32,500 nt of DNA from contig CAJNDS010002604.1 of assembly GCA_905221605.1 (NCBI GenBank), positions 4,973 to 37,472 on the forward strand, given 5' to 3'. Source of the DNA: Symbiodinium natans. Lineage: Eukaryota > Sar > Dinophyceae > Suessiales > Symbiodiniaceae. The notes beneath the pieces are model-generated. The model did not search any database, was not told where the DNA came from, and was given only the letters and a program-made list of their open reading frames with translations. Below are positions 12,194 to 24,100 of this stretch, piece after piece. Positions within the stretch are counted from its first letter, which is position 1. Each line of letters begins with the position of its first letter. Position numbers and translations under genes: made by a program.

Positions 12194-15100
12194 ACATATG
12201 TATACATGTATATAAATATGAGAGAGGGACCTTTATGTACTATGTTGCCTTGTTGTTTTTTCTATATACATTTTTTTTAAATTAATTTTTATTATTTATA
12301 TTATTTACATCGGAAATACATCGGAACCGATGTAAATAATGTAAATGTGCTATTTACATTATTTATATCGGAAATACATCGGAACCGATGTAAATAATGT
12401 AAATGAGCCATTTACATTATTTAGATTATGTATATTATTTATATCGGTTTTCGGGAGGGTCCGGGTCTGGGACCCGCGCCCATTTACATTATTTACATCG
12501 GAAATACATCAGAACCGATATAAATCATGTAAATGGGGGGGTCCCAGACCCGGATCTCTCCTCTAAAACTGATAAAAATAATATAAATAATGTAAATAAT
12601 GTAAATGGGCGATTTACATTATTTACGTCGGAAATACATATTTCCGATGTAAATAATGTAAATAGGCCATTTACATTATTTAAGTTATTTATATTATTTA
12701 TATCGGCTTTTGGGAGGGTCCGGGTCTGGGACCCGTGTCCATTTACATTATTTACATCGGAAATACATCGGAACCGATATAAATAATGTAAATGGACACG
12801 GGTCCCAGACCCAGACCCTCCCAAAAGCCGATAAAATTAATATAAATAATGTAAATAATGTAAATGGGCGATTTACATTATTTACGTCGGAAATACATAT
12901 TTCCGATGTAAATAATGTAAATGGGCCATTTACATTATTTAAGTTATTTATATTATTTATATCGGCTTTTGGGAGGGTCCGGGTCTGGGACCCGTGTCCA
13001 TTTACATTATTTACATCGGAAATACATCGGAACCGATATAAATAATGTAAATGGGGGGGGTCCCAGACCCAGACCCTCCCAAAAGCCGATATAAATAATA
13101 TAAATAATGTAAATAATGTAAATGGGCGATTTACATTATTTACATCGGAAATACATATTTCCGATGTAAATAATGTAAATGGGCCAATTACATTATTTAC
13201 ATTATTTATATTATTTATATTGGTTTTTGTGAGGGTCCGGGTCTGGGACCCGTGCCCATTTACATTATTTACATCGGAAATACATATTTCCGATGTAAAT
13301 AATGTAAATGGGCCATTTACATATCTACATTATTTATATTATTTATATTGCTTTTTGTGAGGGACCGGGTCTGGGACCCGTGCCCATTTACATTATTTAC
13401 ATCGGAAATACATATTTCCGATGTAAATAATGTAAATGGGCCATTTACATTATTTACATTATTTATATTATTTATATTGGTTTTTGTGAGGGTCCGGGTC
13501 TGGGACCCGTGCCCATTTACATTATTTACATCGGAAATACATATTTCCGATGTAAATAATGTAAATGGGCCATTTACATTATTTACATTATTTATATTAT
13601 TTATATTGGTTTTTGTGAGGATCCGGGTCTGGGACCCGTGTCCATTTACGTTATTTACATCGGAAATACATATTTGCGATGTAAATAATGTAAATGGGCC
13701 ATTTACATTATTTACATTATTTATATTATTTATATTGGTTTTTGTGAGGATCCGGGTCTGGGACCCGTGTCCATTTACATTATTTACATCGGAAATACAT
13801 CGGAACCGATATAAATAATGTAAATGGACACGGGTCCCAGACCCAGACCCTCCCAAAAGCCGATATAAATAATATAAATAATGTAAATAATGTAAATTGG
13901 CCATTTACATTATTTACATCGGAAATACATATTTCCGATGTAAATAATGTAAATGGGCCATTTACATTATTTACATTATTTATAAATTTATATCGGCTTT
14001 TGGGAGGGTCCGGGTCTGGGACCCGTGTCCATTTACATAATTTACATCGGAAATACATCGGAACCGATATAAATAATGTAAATGGGGGGGTCCCAGACCC
14101 AGACCCTCCCAAAAGCCGATATAAATAATATAAATAATGTAAATAATGTAAATGGGCGATTTACATTATTTACATCGGAAATACATATTTCCGATGTAAA
14201 TAATGTAAATGGGCCATTTACATTATTTACATTATTTATATTATTTATATTGGTTTTTGTGAGGGTCCGGGTCTGGGACCCGTGCCCATTTACATTATTT
14301 ACATCGGAAATACATATTTCCGATGTAAATAATGTAAATGGGCCATTTACATTATTTACATTATTTATATTATTTATATTGGTTTTTGTGAGGGTCCGGG
14401 TCTGGGACCCGTGCCCATTTACATTATTTACATCGGAAATACATATTTCCGATGTAAATAATGTAAATGGGCCATTTACATTATTTACATTATTTATATT
14501 ATTTATATTGGTTTTTTGTGAGGATCCGGGTCTGGGACCCGTGCCCATTTAGATTATTTACATCGGAAATACATTGGAACCGATGTAAATAATGTAAATG
14601 TGCCATTTACATGAAACACATCGGAAATATATCAGAAACCGATACAAATAATGTAAATGGGTCATTTACATTATTTAGGTTCGGGTCTGGGACCCCTACC
14701 CGTTAACATTATTTACATAAAAAAAACATAAAAACCAATCTAAATATTGTAAATGAGCTACTTATATTATTTACATTCTTTTACATTATATTTATATCGG
14801 TTTTCAATATAAATAATGTAAATCGACCATTTATATTATTTATATTTTACTTTATTTACATCGTTTTTAAAATGATTTTGAAAAATAGTCGATATAGCAA
14901 TTCTAAAAGAAAAATGTCATTATTATACTGATAATAATTATTATTTCAAGTCTGTCACTGCATTTATTTCTACATATTTTGAAAACAAATACCTTAAATA
15001 AAATAAAGTCTCGCCTCAGGTATGGTTTCTTTTGATTCTCAATATCGAACGCGCGGAGCCTACAGTGAATGCAGCGTTAACTCAACCCGGAGGACTGTTT

Positions 15101-18100
15101 TCGGTCTCCGGGAAAGCGGGGTACTGTATTCGGTCCCTGAACACGGTGGTACTGTTTTCGGTCCACCGTCTCCCCCCTCTCTTGTTTGTGTATTGTTATC
15201 TCGCCAACTCCATACTAAACAGCACAGTAGACATGGTGGTACTGTTATCGGTCCACCGTGTTTGTGCTTAAATTACTACAATAACATGAAACATATCATA
15301 AGCAAAAGACCAGGCTTCGATAGCAGCAGATTTTGTCCACACCCTTTCTTGGCAAAATTTGCTGCAATCGACGCCGCCGTGTTCTCAGAAGCAAAACACC
15401 AGGCGTTCATAGCAGCAGATTTTGCCCGCACCCTTTCGTGGCAAAATTTGCTGCAATCTACGCCGCCGTGTTTTCAGAGCAAAACACCAAGAGTCGATAG
15501 CCGCAGATTTTGCCCACACCCTTTGTGGGCAAAATTTGCCGCAATCGACGCCGCCTCAAATAACAAGAAGAGTGCGCAACATGACGCATTCCATGCTTTG
15601 GAATGTTAAGTGCCTTTTGTCTATAGAGCAAAGCATGACACATGTCAGGCCTTGAACTACGTCAGCGTTCCTTCGTGAAGGACGAAGCATGACAGGACAC
15701 ATCTCAGGTCCTGAATATGTCATTGTTGTCTAGTAGAGGGTGACGCATGACAAATGAACTCCGAAAAGATTAACGCAAAGAATTTTACGGCTATTATGGT
15801 GTTGTCCACTTGAAAGAACGTTGTGACAAGAATTATCAGGGAGGTTTGAGGGACCACGACCGGTTTCATAGTTCTTGTGGGCCTTAAGGTTATTAGTTCC
15901 ATTATGTTTTGGTTACTTCATTATTCAGCCTCAGGCTAGATGGCGAAGAGTAAAGAACCAGAAGCCCTGAAAATATTTAGGGTGCGGTTGCAGCTGTAAC
16001 TTTTCTTGACTTAACGATGACAATGCTTGCTTTTTGTGACTTCTAGTGCAGCATTCATTGAACAGTGGAATGAAGGTTTGAGCTTTGAGAGTACGGTTTT
16101 TAGACGGACAAGGCTTCGACAATTGCAATCTTTGGATATTGGAGTTCAGACGTTGGCGTTAGCGAGTTCACTTTCCGTCATGCTTTGACTGCATCAAGCC
16201 TTTGCTCAAGTTGTACGTCTTTTCTTCGGCATTCTGGCATTGTGTCTCGCAGGCCAGCCTTTGCAGATTGAAGATTGAGCACCTTTAAGGACTTTATTTC
16301 TGTCGTTAAATAAAATCAGGCCTCATGGGGAGGAGCAAGAAGAGCAAGTCGGGCAAGGGCAAGAAGCACCAGTCGCCACACACAACGTGGAAGAAGAACG
16401 AACGAGCGATGGCTCTCCTCTTAGTTTTTTTTTGTTAAATTTCTTCGCGACTATAGCTCTGCATGTTAAAATCTTGTTTGCTAAGGATCACAAGGAATCC
16501 TTCCGCCAGAAGGAGCAGCAAGATAAAGAGAACAAGACCAAGGCCATGTGACTATAGACGTTTCTAAGAGCTGAAGCGTTCGCGCGAGCGGCACTTGGGT
16601 GCTGACTTGGTCGCATTAACGTTGATGTTGTTGAAAACAAGAGCTGCCGGGGTTGCCCTAAGCCGCCCAAAACCCTAAGTTCTGAAGGGTAGCTTGAGGG
16701 CAGAGCCTAAACCCTAAACCCTAAGCCCGAAGCCCTAAACCCTAAACCCTAAACCTTAAACCCTAAACCCTAAACCCTAAACCCTAAACCGTCTTCTACT
16801 CCTTGACCTGCAATGTGCATAGTAAAGAAGGGATCCCTTCAAGGCCCCGAGCGCGGGACTGTCCAGGTTTTGGTTTTGGTCATGGACATGTTATATATAA
16901 AAATAGTCATTTTTTTAAATACAAATATAAAAACTAAGCAAAAAGAACCAGAAAGGTCTCAGGCTCATATAAATATATGAGCCTGAGACCTTTCGGGTTC
17001 TTTTTGCTTAGGTTTCATGTGTGCAATTAAAAAAACTAATACAAATATTAAAAGCATTATATAATAAAGTTATAATAGTTTAGCCCGAAATGTATAAGCC
17101 TAACTTAGTCATATACCCTAAGCCCTAATCGGTCCAGATTTGTTTTCATTTCTGTCGCCTCGCAAATCCCTAAACCCTGAAACCTAAACCAAGAGTTTAA
17201 GGGTATCTGAATCTAAAAGGGTTTAGGGCTAAGATTTAGAGGTGTCATATTGGGGTTTATAAGGGTTTACGATCTCCAGCTTTTTTATTTGAGTTTATAA
17301 GGATTCGGAATGTAGGGTAAAAACCTAAACCGTAACCATGCTCTGGCGGCAGATTTAATTAGGGTTTAGGGCTGCGGTGCGACTGCATTTTTCGCTCCCA
17401 CGGCTGCGGCTTCGTGCTCGCAATCTCATCCATGTGATGAGTTCTGCAAAATTTAAAAGGTGTAGGGTTAAAGGTTTAGGGTTTAGGATTTCACCCTAAA
17501 CTCCAAACTCTTATAAACCGAAATATAAAATCCCTAACCCCAAACCCTAAGCCCTCTTAACCCCCAAATTTGAGTACTTGATATAAGATCTACAACTCCA
17601 ACATCCTAAACTTGTGAAATCCTTTCAATCGATGTATTGCATGCCTTACATACCTGCCTATGAGCCGCGGCCATAGGTGTTAGGAGGTATAGAGATTAAG
17701 GTTAGGAGGGTTAAGGGTTCAGGGTTTAGGGTTTAGGGGTTTAGGGGTTTAGGGGTTTAGGGGTTAGGGTTAAGGGTTTAGGATTTAGGGTTTAGGGTTT
17801 AAGGTGTCGGGTTTATGGTTTAGGGTTTAGGGTTTAGGGTTTAAGGTTTAGGGATCATTAATGTTATTATTTTCTTTGTATATAGCTATACTCAGACTAT
17901 ATGTAAGTTGAAACGTGTATGCCCGAGAGATTTTTTAATGTAAAAAATACTTTATTAAGAGTAGCCCTAATGGTTAGCAATAGTTTTTGCGGATTTGCTA
18001 ATATATATATATATATATTGCATCTAGCCTTACTCATAATCCAATAGAGATAACGATCCAGTACATTTCCTGCAGGTTATTATACTGATCTTTGTAGGCG

Positions 18101-21100
18101 CCCGCTCACTCCAACCGGCGTCTCCTGAGCGCACATCCAAAACAATCAAACACATAAGGTTTAAACTAAAAAGGTTTAAAAAATATTAAACTCAGCTTGA
18201 GACTTGGCAGAGTCCGGGATTGATTTGCCCTTCGGCGCCACTCGTCGGGCCTTAAACAAAATATATTTAAGTTCCACCGAGCAATGAAGCCCGGCGGAGC
18301 CGGCGGCGCCACAGCGTAAGAACCAAACACGCAGAACTGCTCAGTGCCGGCGATTAGCAGCACCACCTGAGAAGGCGACTCGAATAAAATGAGTCTTAAC
18401 TTAAGAAGTTAGAGCCTCGTTCTGCGTGATGAGGAACTCGCGATCCCATTCCACCCAAACACCTGAGTGTTGAACCAAAACAGCCTAAAATCCGTAGGTG
18501 TAAGTTTAAGCCCCTGGCCGAACCATAGGAATGGGACGCCAACAGCCTAAAAAAAAAATCAATAGCTTACAACATAATATCGATCAAGCAAAAGTCAGGT
18601 CCGGACCATCTCTTCCACCTGCCAAGCAAGAGTATGCAAGATCTATAAGACTAAAAGAATGCATCCGCTATAATTAAATAAAAACACGACAATGTCAATA
18701 TCACATAGTTTGCACGTGTACATCTGTATGTTTACACTTAAATAACATTTGAAGTTAACTACTTAAATTTGTCATACATTTTAAACATTTGCCGCCATGT
18801 ATTATCATTTTAACTAGCATAGCCATATGAATAATATCATTTACAAGAAAAAGAAGAACAAAGTCTTAAGCAAGGTCTATATATGCTGGCGCCTGTTCTT
18901 CGGCAGGAGGGAGGTTCTGGTCACCGGCGATCAAGAAGCCTCGTCGAAACAATACTATATCCAATTACACGCAAAGTAGACGCGAATCTAAGAATCTGAC
19001 CGTTGTCGCCCGGCACCTGATGTACACTTAACGTGGAACATTTGCAAATAAAGAATAAGAAAAACCTCTTGACTCCTTAACACATAATGCTTGAAGCAGA
19101 TGATGCTAACAATGCTATTGCTTAACATCTTTGTCGAAGTCCGTTTGCAACTAAAATTTCTGCACGCCTGCAACAATACAATAACATGAAGTTTACTTAG
19201 CTTACATTAGATGTGTGAGAAAAAAAAGATGTCCGGCCTGGTCGTCGATCCAGAATTGAAGGACCTAAATTGCAAGACAGAAACAAAAACACCCAAAACA
19301 TCTCTCATCGAGCGCACAAGACGGGTGTCTCAAAAAAATCGGCCTCGGCTTCTATGAATCTGCCGAAGTCATCAAAGTTCGGAAGCGCACCTGATCTGAA
19401 AATTTTTATATTCAGCTGAAGCTCCAAGAACAACTAGATCTGAGTTTCCGGCCGGTATCGATCCAAACCTGCTGGAAGCTTAGCGTCATTACATGCAAAA
19501 TAAAAAATACATGATCACGTCTAAGAGCACGACCTCGTCCTCCATCAGCAGTTCGTTAATCTGAGCAGCATAAACGACAAAGCTTGACAACATAATGTAA
19601 AGCTGTAAAAGTCAAATGTGTTATTTTGCATTTGCATTAGGCTGTCCGGCGTCTTGCGCGTCTGCGGGATCGGCTTGATGACCTTGTCAAGAGACTGTTA
19701 TGCTGAGATGTAATTCCACTGATGAAAACCTCAGGTCGTAGCCAGTTGCGTCGTGGCCCTGCCGAATTTATATTTAGGATAAACCATTGTTCTCTTTAGT
19801 AAGACACAACATTAATTGTCTATACGAGGTCAGGTGTAGTAAGGAAAATATAGCGATACAGTTTTCGAAAATTAACATAAACAAATTCAAGAACTAATAT
19901 AATTATAGAAGCTATGCATCAACATGAAGTCAAAAGGCACCTCGAGCTGGGCGAAGTAGGAGTGACCGCACGGGTACAGCGCGGTCAGCTCTTCCTTGAC
20001 CTTCCGCAAATTCAAACTCCTTAAACTGTCTTTATTTATTATACAGTCCGCCTCGAAACAAATAGGACACTCTTCGTCGCCACGTGCTCCGAACACACGA
20101 ACCTCCAAAAAGGGAATGTTTCCGGCGTCTGCACAGAAAGCAGCGCTGCAACAAACGTTAACAAAGCTCAGAAGCGTACATAAGTCAGAGCTTCCTCACG
20201 GCAAACCGGGCAACGCATAGCTGACAAAAACTATGCAGAGTGATGAGACTAGCTCGCCGCTAAAGTTATGAGCAGAAACAGCTTGCGCAGGATTGATAGC
20301 AGCCAACCACCAGGTGCATGCAACTCGCATAGATACCGCTGAATATTAAAGCTTTATGATGGCACCACTCTAGATGCACGTTGATGGCCTGGATCAGTCG
20401 ACTGTGTCTTATATTCATGTTTTTTAATCTCTTGTAAAACTACATCCTTTATCATCAAGACATACGTGAGAGCTGACTGCGAAATGTTTATTGCCTGATA
20501 TCATGAATGCGCAGACACGCGTACACACAAACATGTTATATTACTTAGGTTTTCACTGACAGGCTAATCACATGACAACGAATGCATATACCGCGATCGC
20601 AAAATTAAAATATAAAAATATACCAAGTGAAGGATAACACTAAGTTTAACCTCAAACACAAACGCAGCATCATCAAACATTTTTGTGCTATTATGCTGGC
20701 GGAGAGCATAACAATTGGTTTCTTTTACTTTTTGCTCAGAAGCAGTTGTCAGAATAAAATTTTACGAGAGCCGTGCTCGCTTAGCGACTGACGACATCAC
20801 TGTTTCTGGCGTTTCACGCCAGAAGTAGTCATCGTGTGCTTTCGTGGAACAGACAGCGGCGTCAGTTTTCTTTGATTCACAGAATTCTTCTGCTTTGCAG
20901 AAGGCTTCTTAAACAACCACGCTTGTACTAAAGACTTTTCATGCGTGAAGGCATCAACAAGAGGAAGACCAGCTTTCTTGCGACAACTCTCCGAATCTTG
21001 GTCAGAACACCATGCTTTCCATTCATCATCTGACCAAAGTGAAACATGTAAAGACCTAGCAAGAAGAACGGTTTCCGTAGTAATGTGAGACAAGGAAAAC

Positions 21101-24100
21101 AAGATGCTAAATAGTGAGACAGTCTCTTGATGTACAGATAATATCGCAACTTTAAGCTTAAAGCTGAGCGATGTAAAGAAATTGTGGTCTTGGACCACGA
21201 ATTAATCTCCGCGTGTAGCGCTTCATTGCTTGCGGTTCCGCTTGGAAGGCGTGGCCATAGCCCGAAAATTTTTCGTCATCCTGGTATGCGGAGATGGCTT
21301 GTTGTTGCCCATTGTGCCTGCAAAGAAGCGGTGGAGTAGGTAGACTCATTATGCAGTAGCTGCGCAAAAAGAGACAGGCCTTCAGCGTGTAGTAAAACCG
21401 CACGGTCAGGAAGTACACGACTCACTTGAGCATACAGCTCAGCATTCATGCATTCGTTCTTGACATACCATCTAGATTGTGCAAAAAAGCGAATGACGCA
21501 ACACATTCAAACACTTCAGCCGATACAACTTCATACACATGCAGATCTCAGAGCTTGTCTTAATCTACTCGAGGTTACTAGACTTCATGACGGCTTTTAG
21601 TCTCAATATTCATGGGGTTCTAAATTCAAACATGAAAACTTAAACTTAAAACATTAAACAATTTCTATTGAGATTCTATTCTCTTTTGTTTAATGTTGTG
21701 AGCAATATCTAAAATAAAGAATTAATTGCATTTGCCACCCGTACTAATATAAGTATATTTCATATTGTTCATTGCTAAAAGGTTTAAAGTTTAAGGTTAC
21801 AGGTTTAAGGCGTTGAGTTTAAGGTTCCAGGTCTGGGTGTTCCAGAGTTTAAGAGCAAACTATGCCTGAAAGAAAAACATGACTTTTTAAAACTAAGAGG
21901 ACAAAAAGCCTTCTCAGCACCTTTTGAACATTCTTACGCTGGCTCCCAGTAGCCAGTAGCCATATGGATCTTCAGTCTTCGCGAGTTCTCGCACCTTAGA
22001 GGCAAGGGTTAGCCTGTAATTTCACACGTGATTTCTGCAGCCAAAGAAATAAGCGACAGCCACGACGGCCGCAACGACAACAACGACAACAACGACAACA
22101 ACGACCACCACGACCACCATCATCACCGCCACCGTGAAGACCACTACGACCAGGACCACCACTACGACCAACACGGGAACAATACCAACAACGACAATAA
22201 CCTCGCCCTCAAGTTCATAGTGAGGAGGGGTTAATAGTTGGTGCATGTGGAGGTTTACGATATGAGGGGTACATTCTTGTAGACCTTATTGTATTGGTGC
22301 AAGGGGTGTAAGGGGTGCAGGTGGCCTTGGGGGCATAATAAGTGCAAGGGATAGAAGAGGGGGATAGGGGTGTAGGGGGTATAAGAGGTGTAAGGAGTGT
22401 AAGAAGCGCAAGGGGTGTAAGAGGTGTAAATGGGTGTAAGGGTTGTAAGGGCTGTACGGGCGCAGGCGTGTAAGGCGTGCAAGGTGTGTAAAAGAGGGTA
22501 CGAGGCGTGTAAGGCGTGTAAGGGGCGTAAGAGGTGCAAGGCGTGTAAGGTCTGTAAGGAGTGTAAGGGGTGTAAGGCGTGCAAGGGGTGTAAGGGGTGT
22601 AAGGCGTGTAAGGGGTGTAAGGAGTGTAAGGGGTGTAAATGGGTGTAAGGGTTGTAACGGCTGTAAGGTTGCAGGCGTGTAAGGCGTGTAAGGTGTGTAA
22701 GTGGTGCAAGGCGTGTAAGACGTGTAAGGGGTGTAAGTGGTGCAAGGCGTGTAAGACGTGTAAGGGTGTAAGGGGTGCAAGGCGTGTAAGGGGCGTAAGG
22801 GGTGTAACGGGTGTAACGGGTATAAGGGGTGTAAAGCGTGTAGGAAGTGTAAGGGGTGTAACGGGTATAAGGGGTTTAAGGGGTGTAAGGGGTGTAAGGG
22901 TGTAAGAGGGGTGAGAGGATGTAAGGAGTGCAAGGCGTGTAGGAGTGTAAGGGGCCTGTGGTTCTAACCACATGGCTACTTCTGATGCTGTTGTTTCTTG
23001 TACTGTTCTGTTAAAAGAAGTAACATTTGGTGCCTCGTCTGTTGTTCTGCACCCCTCAGCCCACCCAACAACCCCAGGAGGGTTTTGTTTTAAGTACTAG
23101 TAGTAGAAATAAAATCTTGTGCTCCGTCTCATCTTTCAGCACCCCTCCCTCTCGTATGAGGTTGTTGTTTCTACTCCTTCTAGAAAAACAAAATCTGGTA
23201 TCCCGTCTGTTGTTTTGCACCCCCACCGCCCCCACAACCGACCCTCCTCCAATCTTAGAAACCAAGGGTGTTGCGATTTGGCTCTTGACATAAAAAAAGA
23301 TGATCTTAAGAACACGAACTTGTGATTTTACTATTTGAAGCAGACATTATCCATCCGTTTCATCTTGAGAACAAAAGCTAACGAGTTATTCTTGCTTTGG
23401 TATGAAAACTTGAACCATATGAAAACAGTCACACAAACAAATATAAACTCTATAGCATTAGACACAGTGGACCGATAACAGTCCCACCGTGTCTAAATAT
23501 GAAGTTGGCGAGATATAATAAAACGAAGGATGGGGGAGACGGTGGACCGATAACAGTACCACCGTGTTCAGAGACCGATGTCAGTACTCTGCTTTCCCGA
23601 AGGCCGATAGCAGCACTCCGAGTTGATGCACAACGACAAGAAAGCATTATTTTAAATATTGCGTTTATGATTATGTAGATGAAAATGATTTATATATCAT
23701 GTTTTATTTCTTATTCATGTAAGACTAAACATTTTTCTCGACGTAGTCCTTTAGGACATTGACAAGAATTAAAAATCAAATATGGTGAACATAATGGATT
23801 TGTTAACTACACGTTTCTGTTTCAAGCAGACAAGAAATTAGTTCAATTAATGAAGTTCTTGTGCTCAAGAATTCAAAGAATTCAAATGTTTGAAATCTTC
23901 AATCCCGTGCCCTCAGCCAGACCATTTAAATAATTCAAAGAATTCAAAGAATTCAATTGTTTGAAATCTTGAATCCCGTGCCCTCAGCCAGACCATTTAA
24001 ATAATTTAAAGAATTCAAAGAATTCAAATGTTTGAATTCTTTGAATTCTTGGGGAGGCCCAAGAATTCAAAGAATTCAAACGTTTGAAATCTTTAATCCC

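Larger units (their letters stand above)
15083..23625. mobile_element. Inner 8.5-kb unit bounded by about 170-bp inverted repeats
   Basis: The left copy (15083-15263) and the reverse complement of the right copy (23458-23625) align along their length with roughly three quarters identity. They start CAACyCGGAG and share GGGAAAGC, GAACACGGTGGTACTGTT and TATCTCGCCAACT. Each copy contains small hairpins of the form ACGGTGG ... CCACCGT around TACTGTTATCGGT. It could be an older element nested in the 13-kb one, or the core of the same element. Confidence 0.65.

Noticed and set aside
12345-14552. Open frames of 70-195 residues in the 12.3-14.6 kb array, both strands.
   Set aside because: They are translations of palindromic 129-bp repeats; both strands give the same peptides.
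15022-15609. 195-residue plus-strand frame.
   Set aside because: It runs through the inner inverted repeat and the three 88-bp repeats. A similar peptide arises from the other inverted-repeat copy only because the DNA is repeated.
22215-22973. Long Pro/Thr/Leu-rich frame on the minus strand and Cys/Lys-rich frames on the plus strand.
   Set aside because: Periodic translation of a 9-bp minisatellite, with no composition or motif of a real gene.
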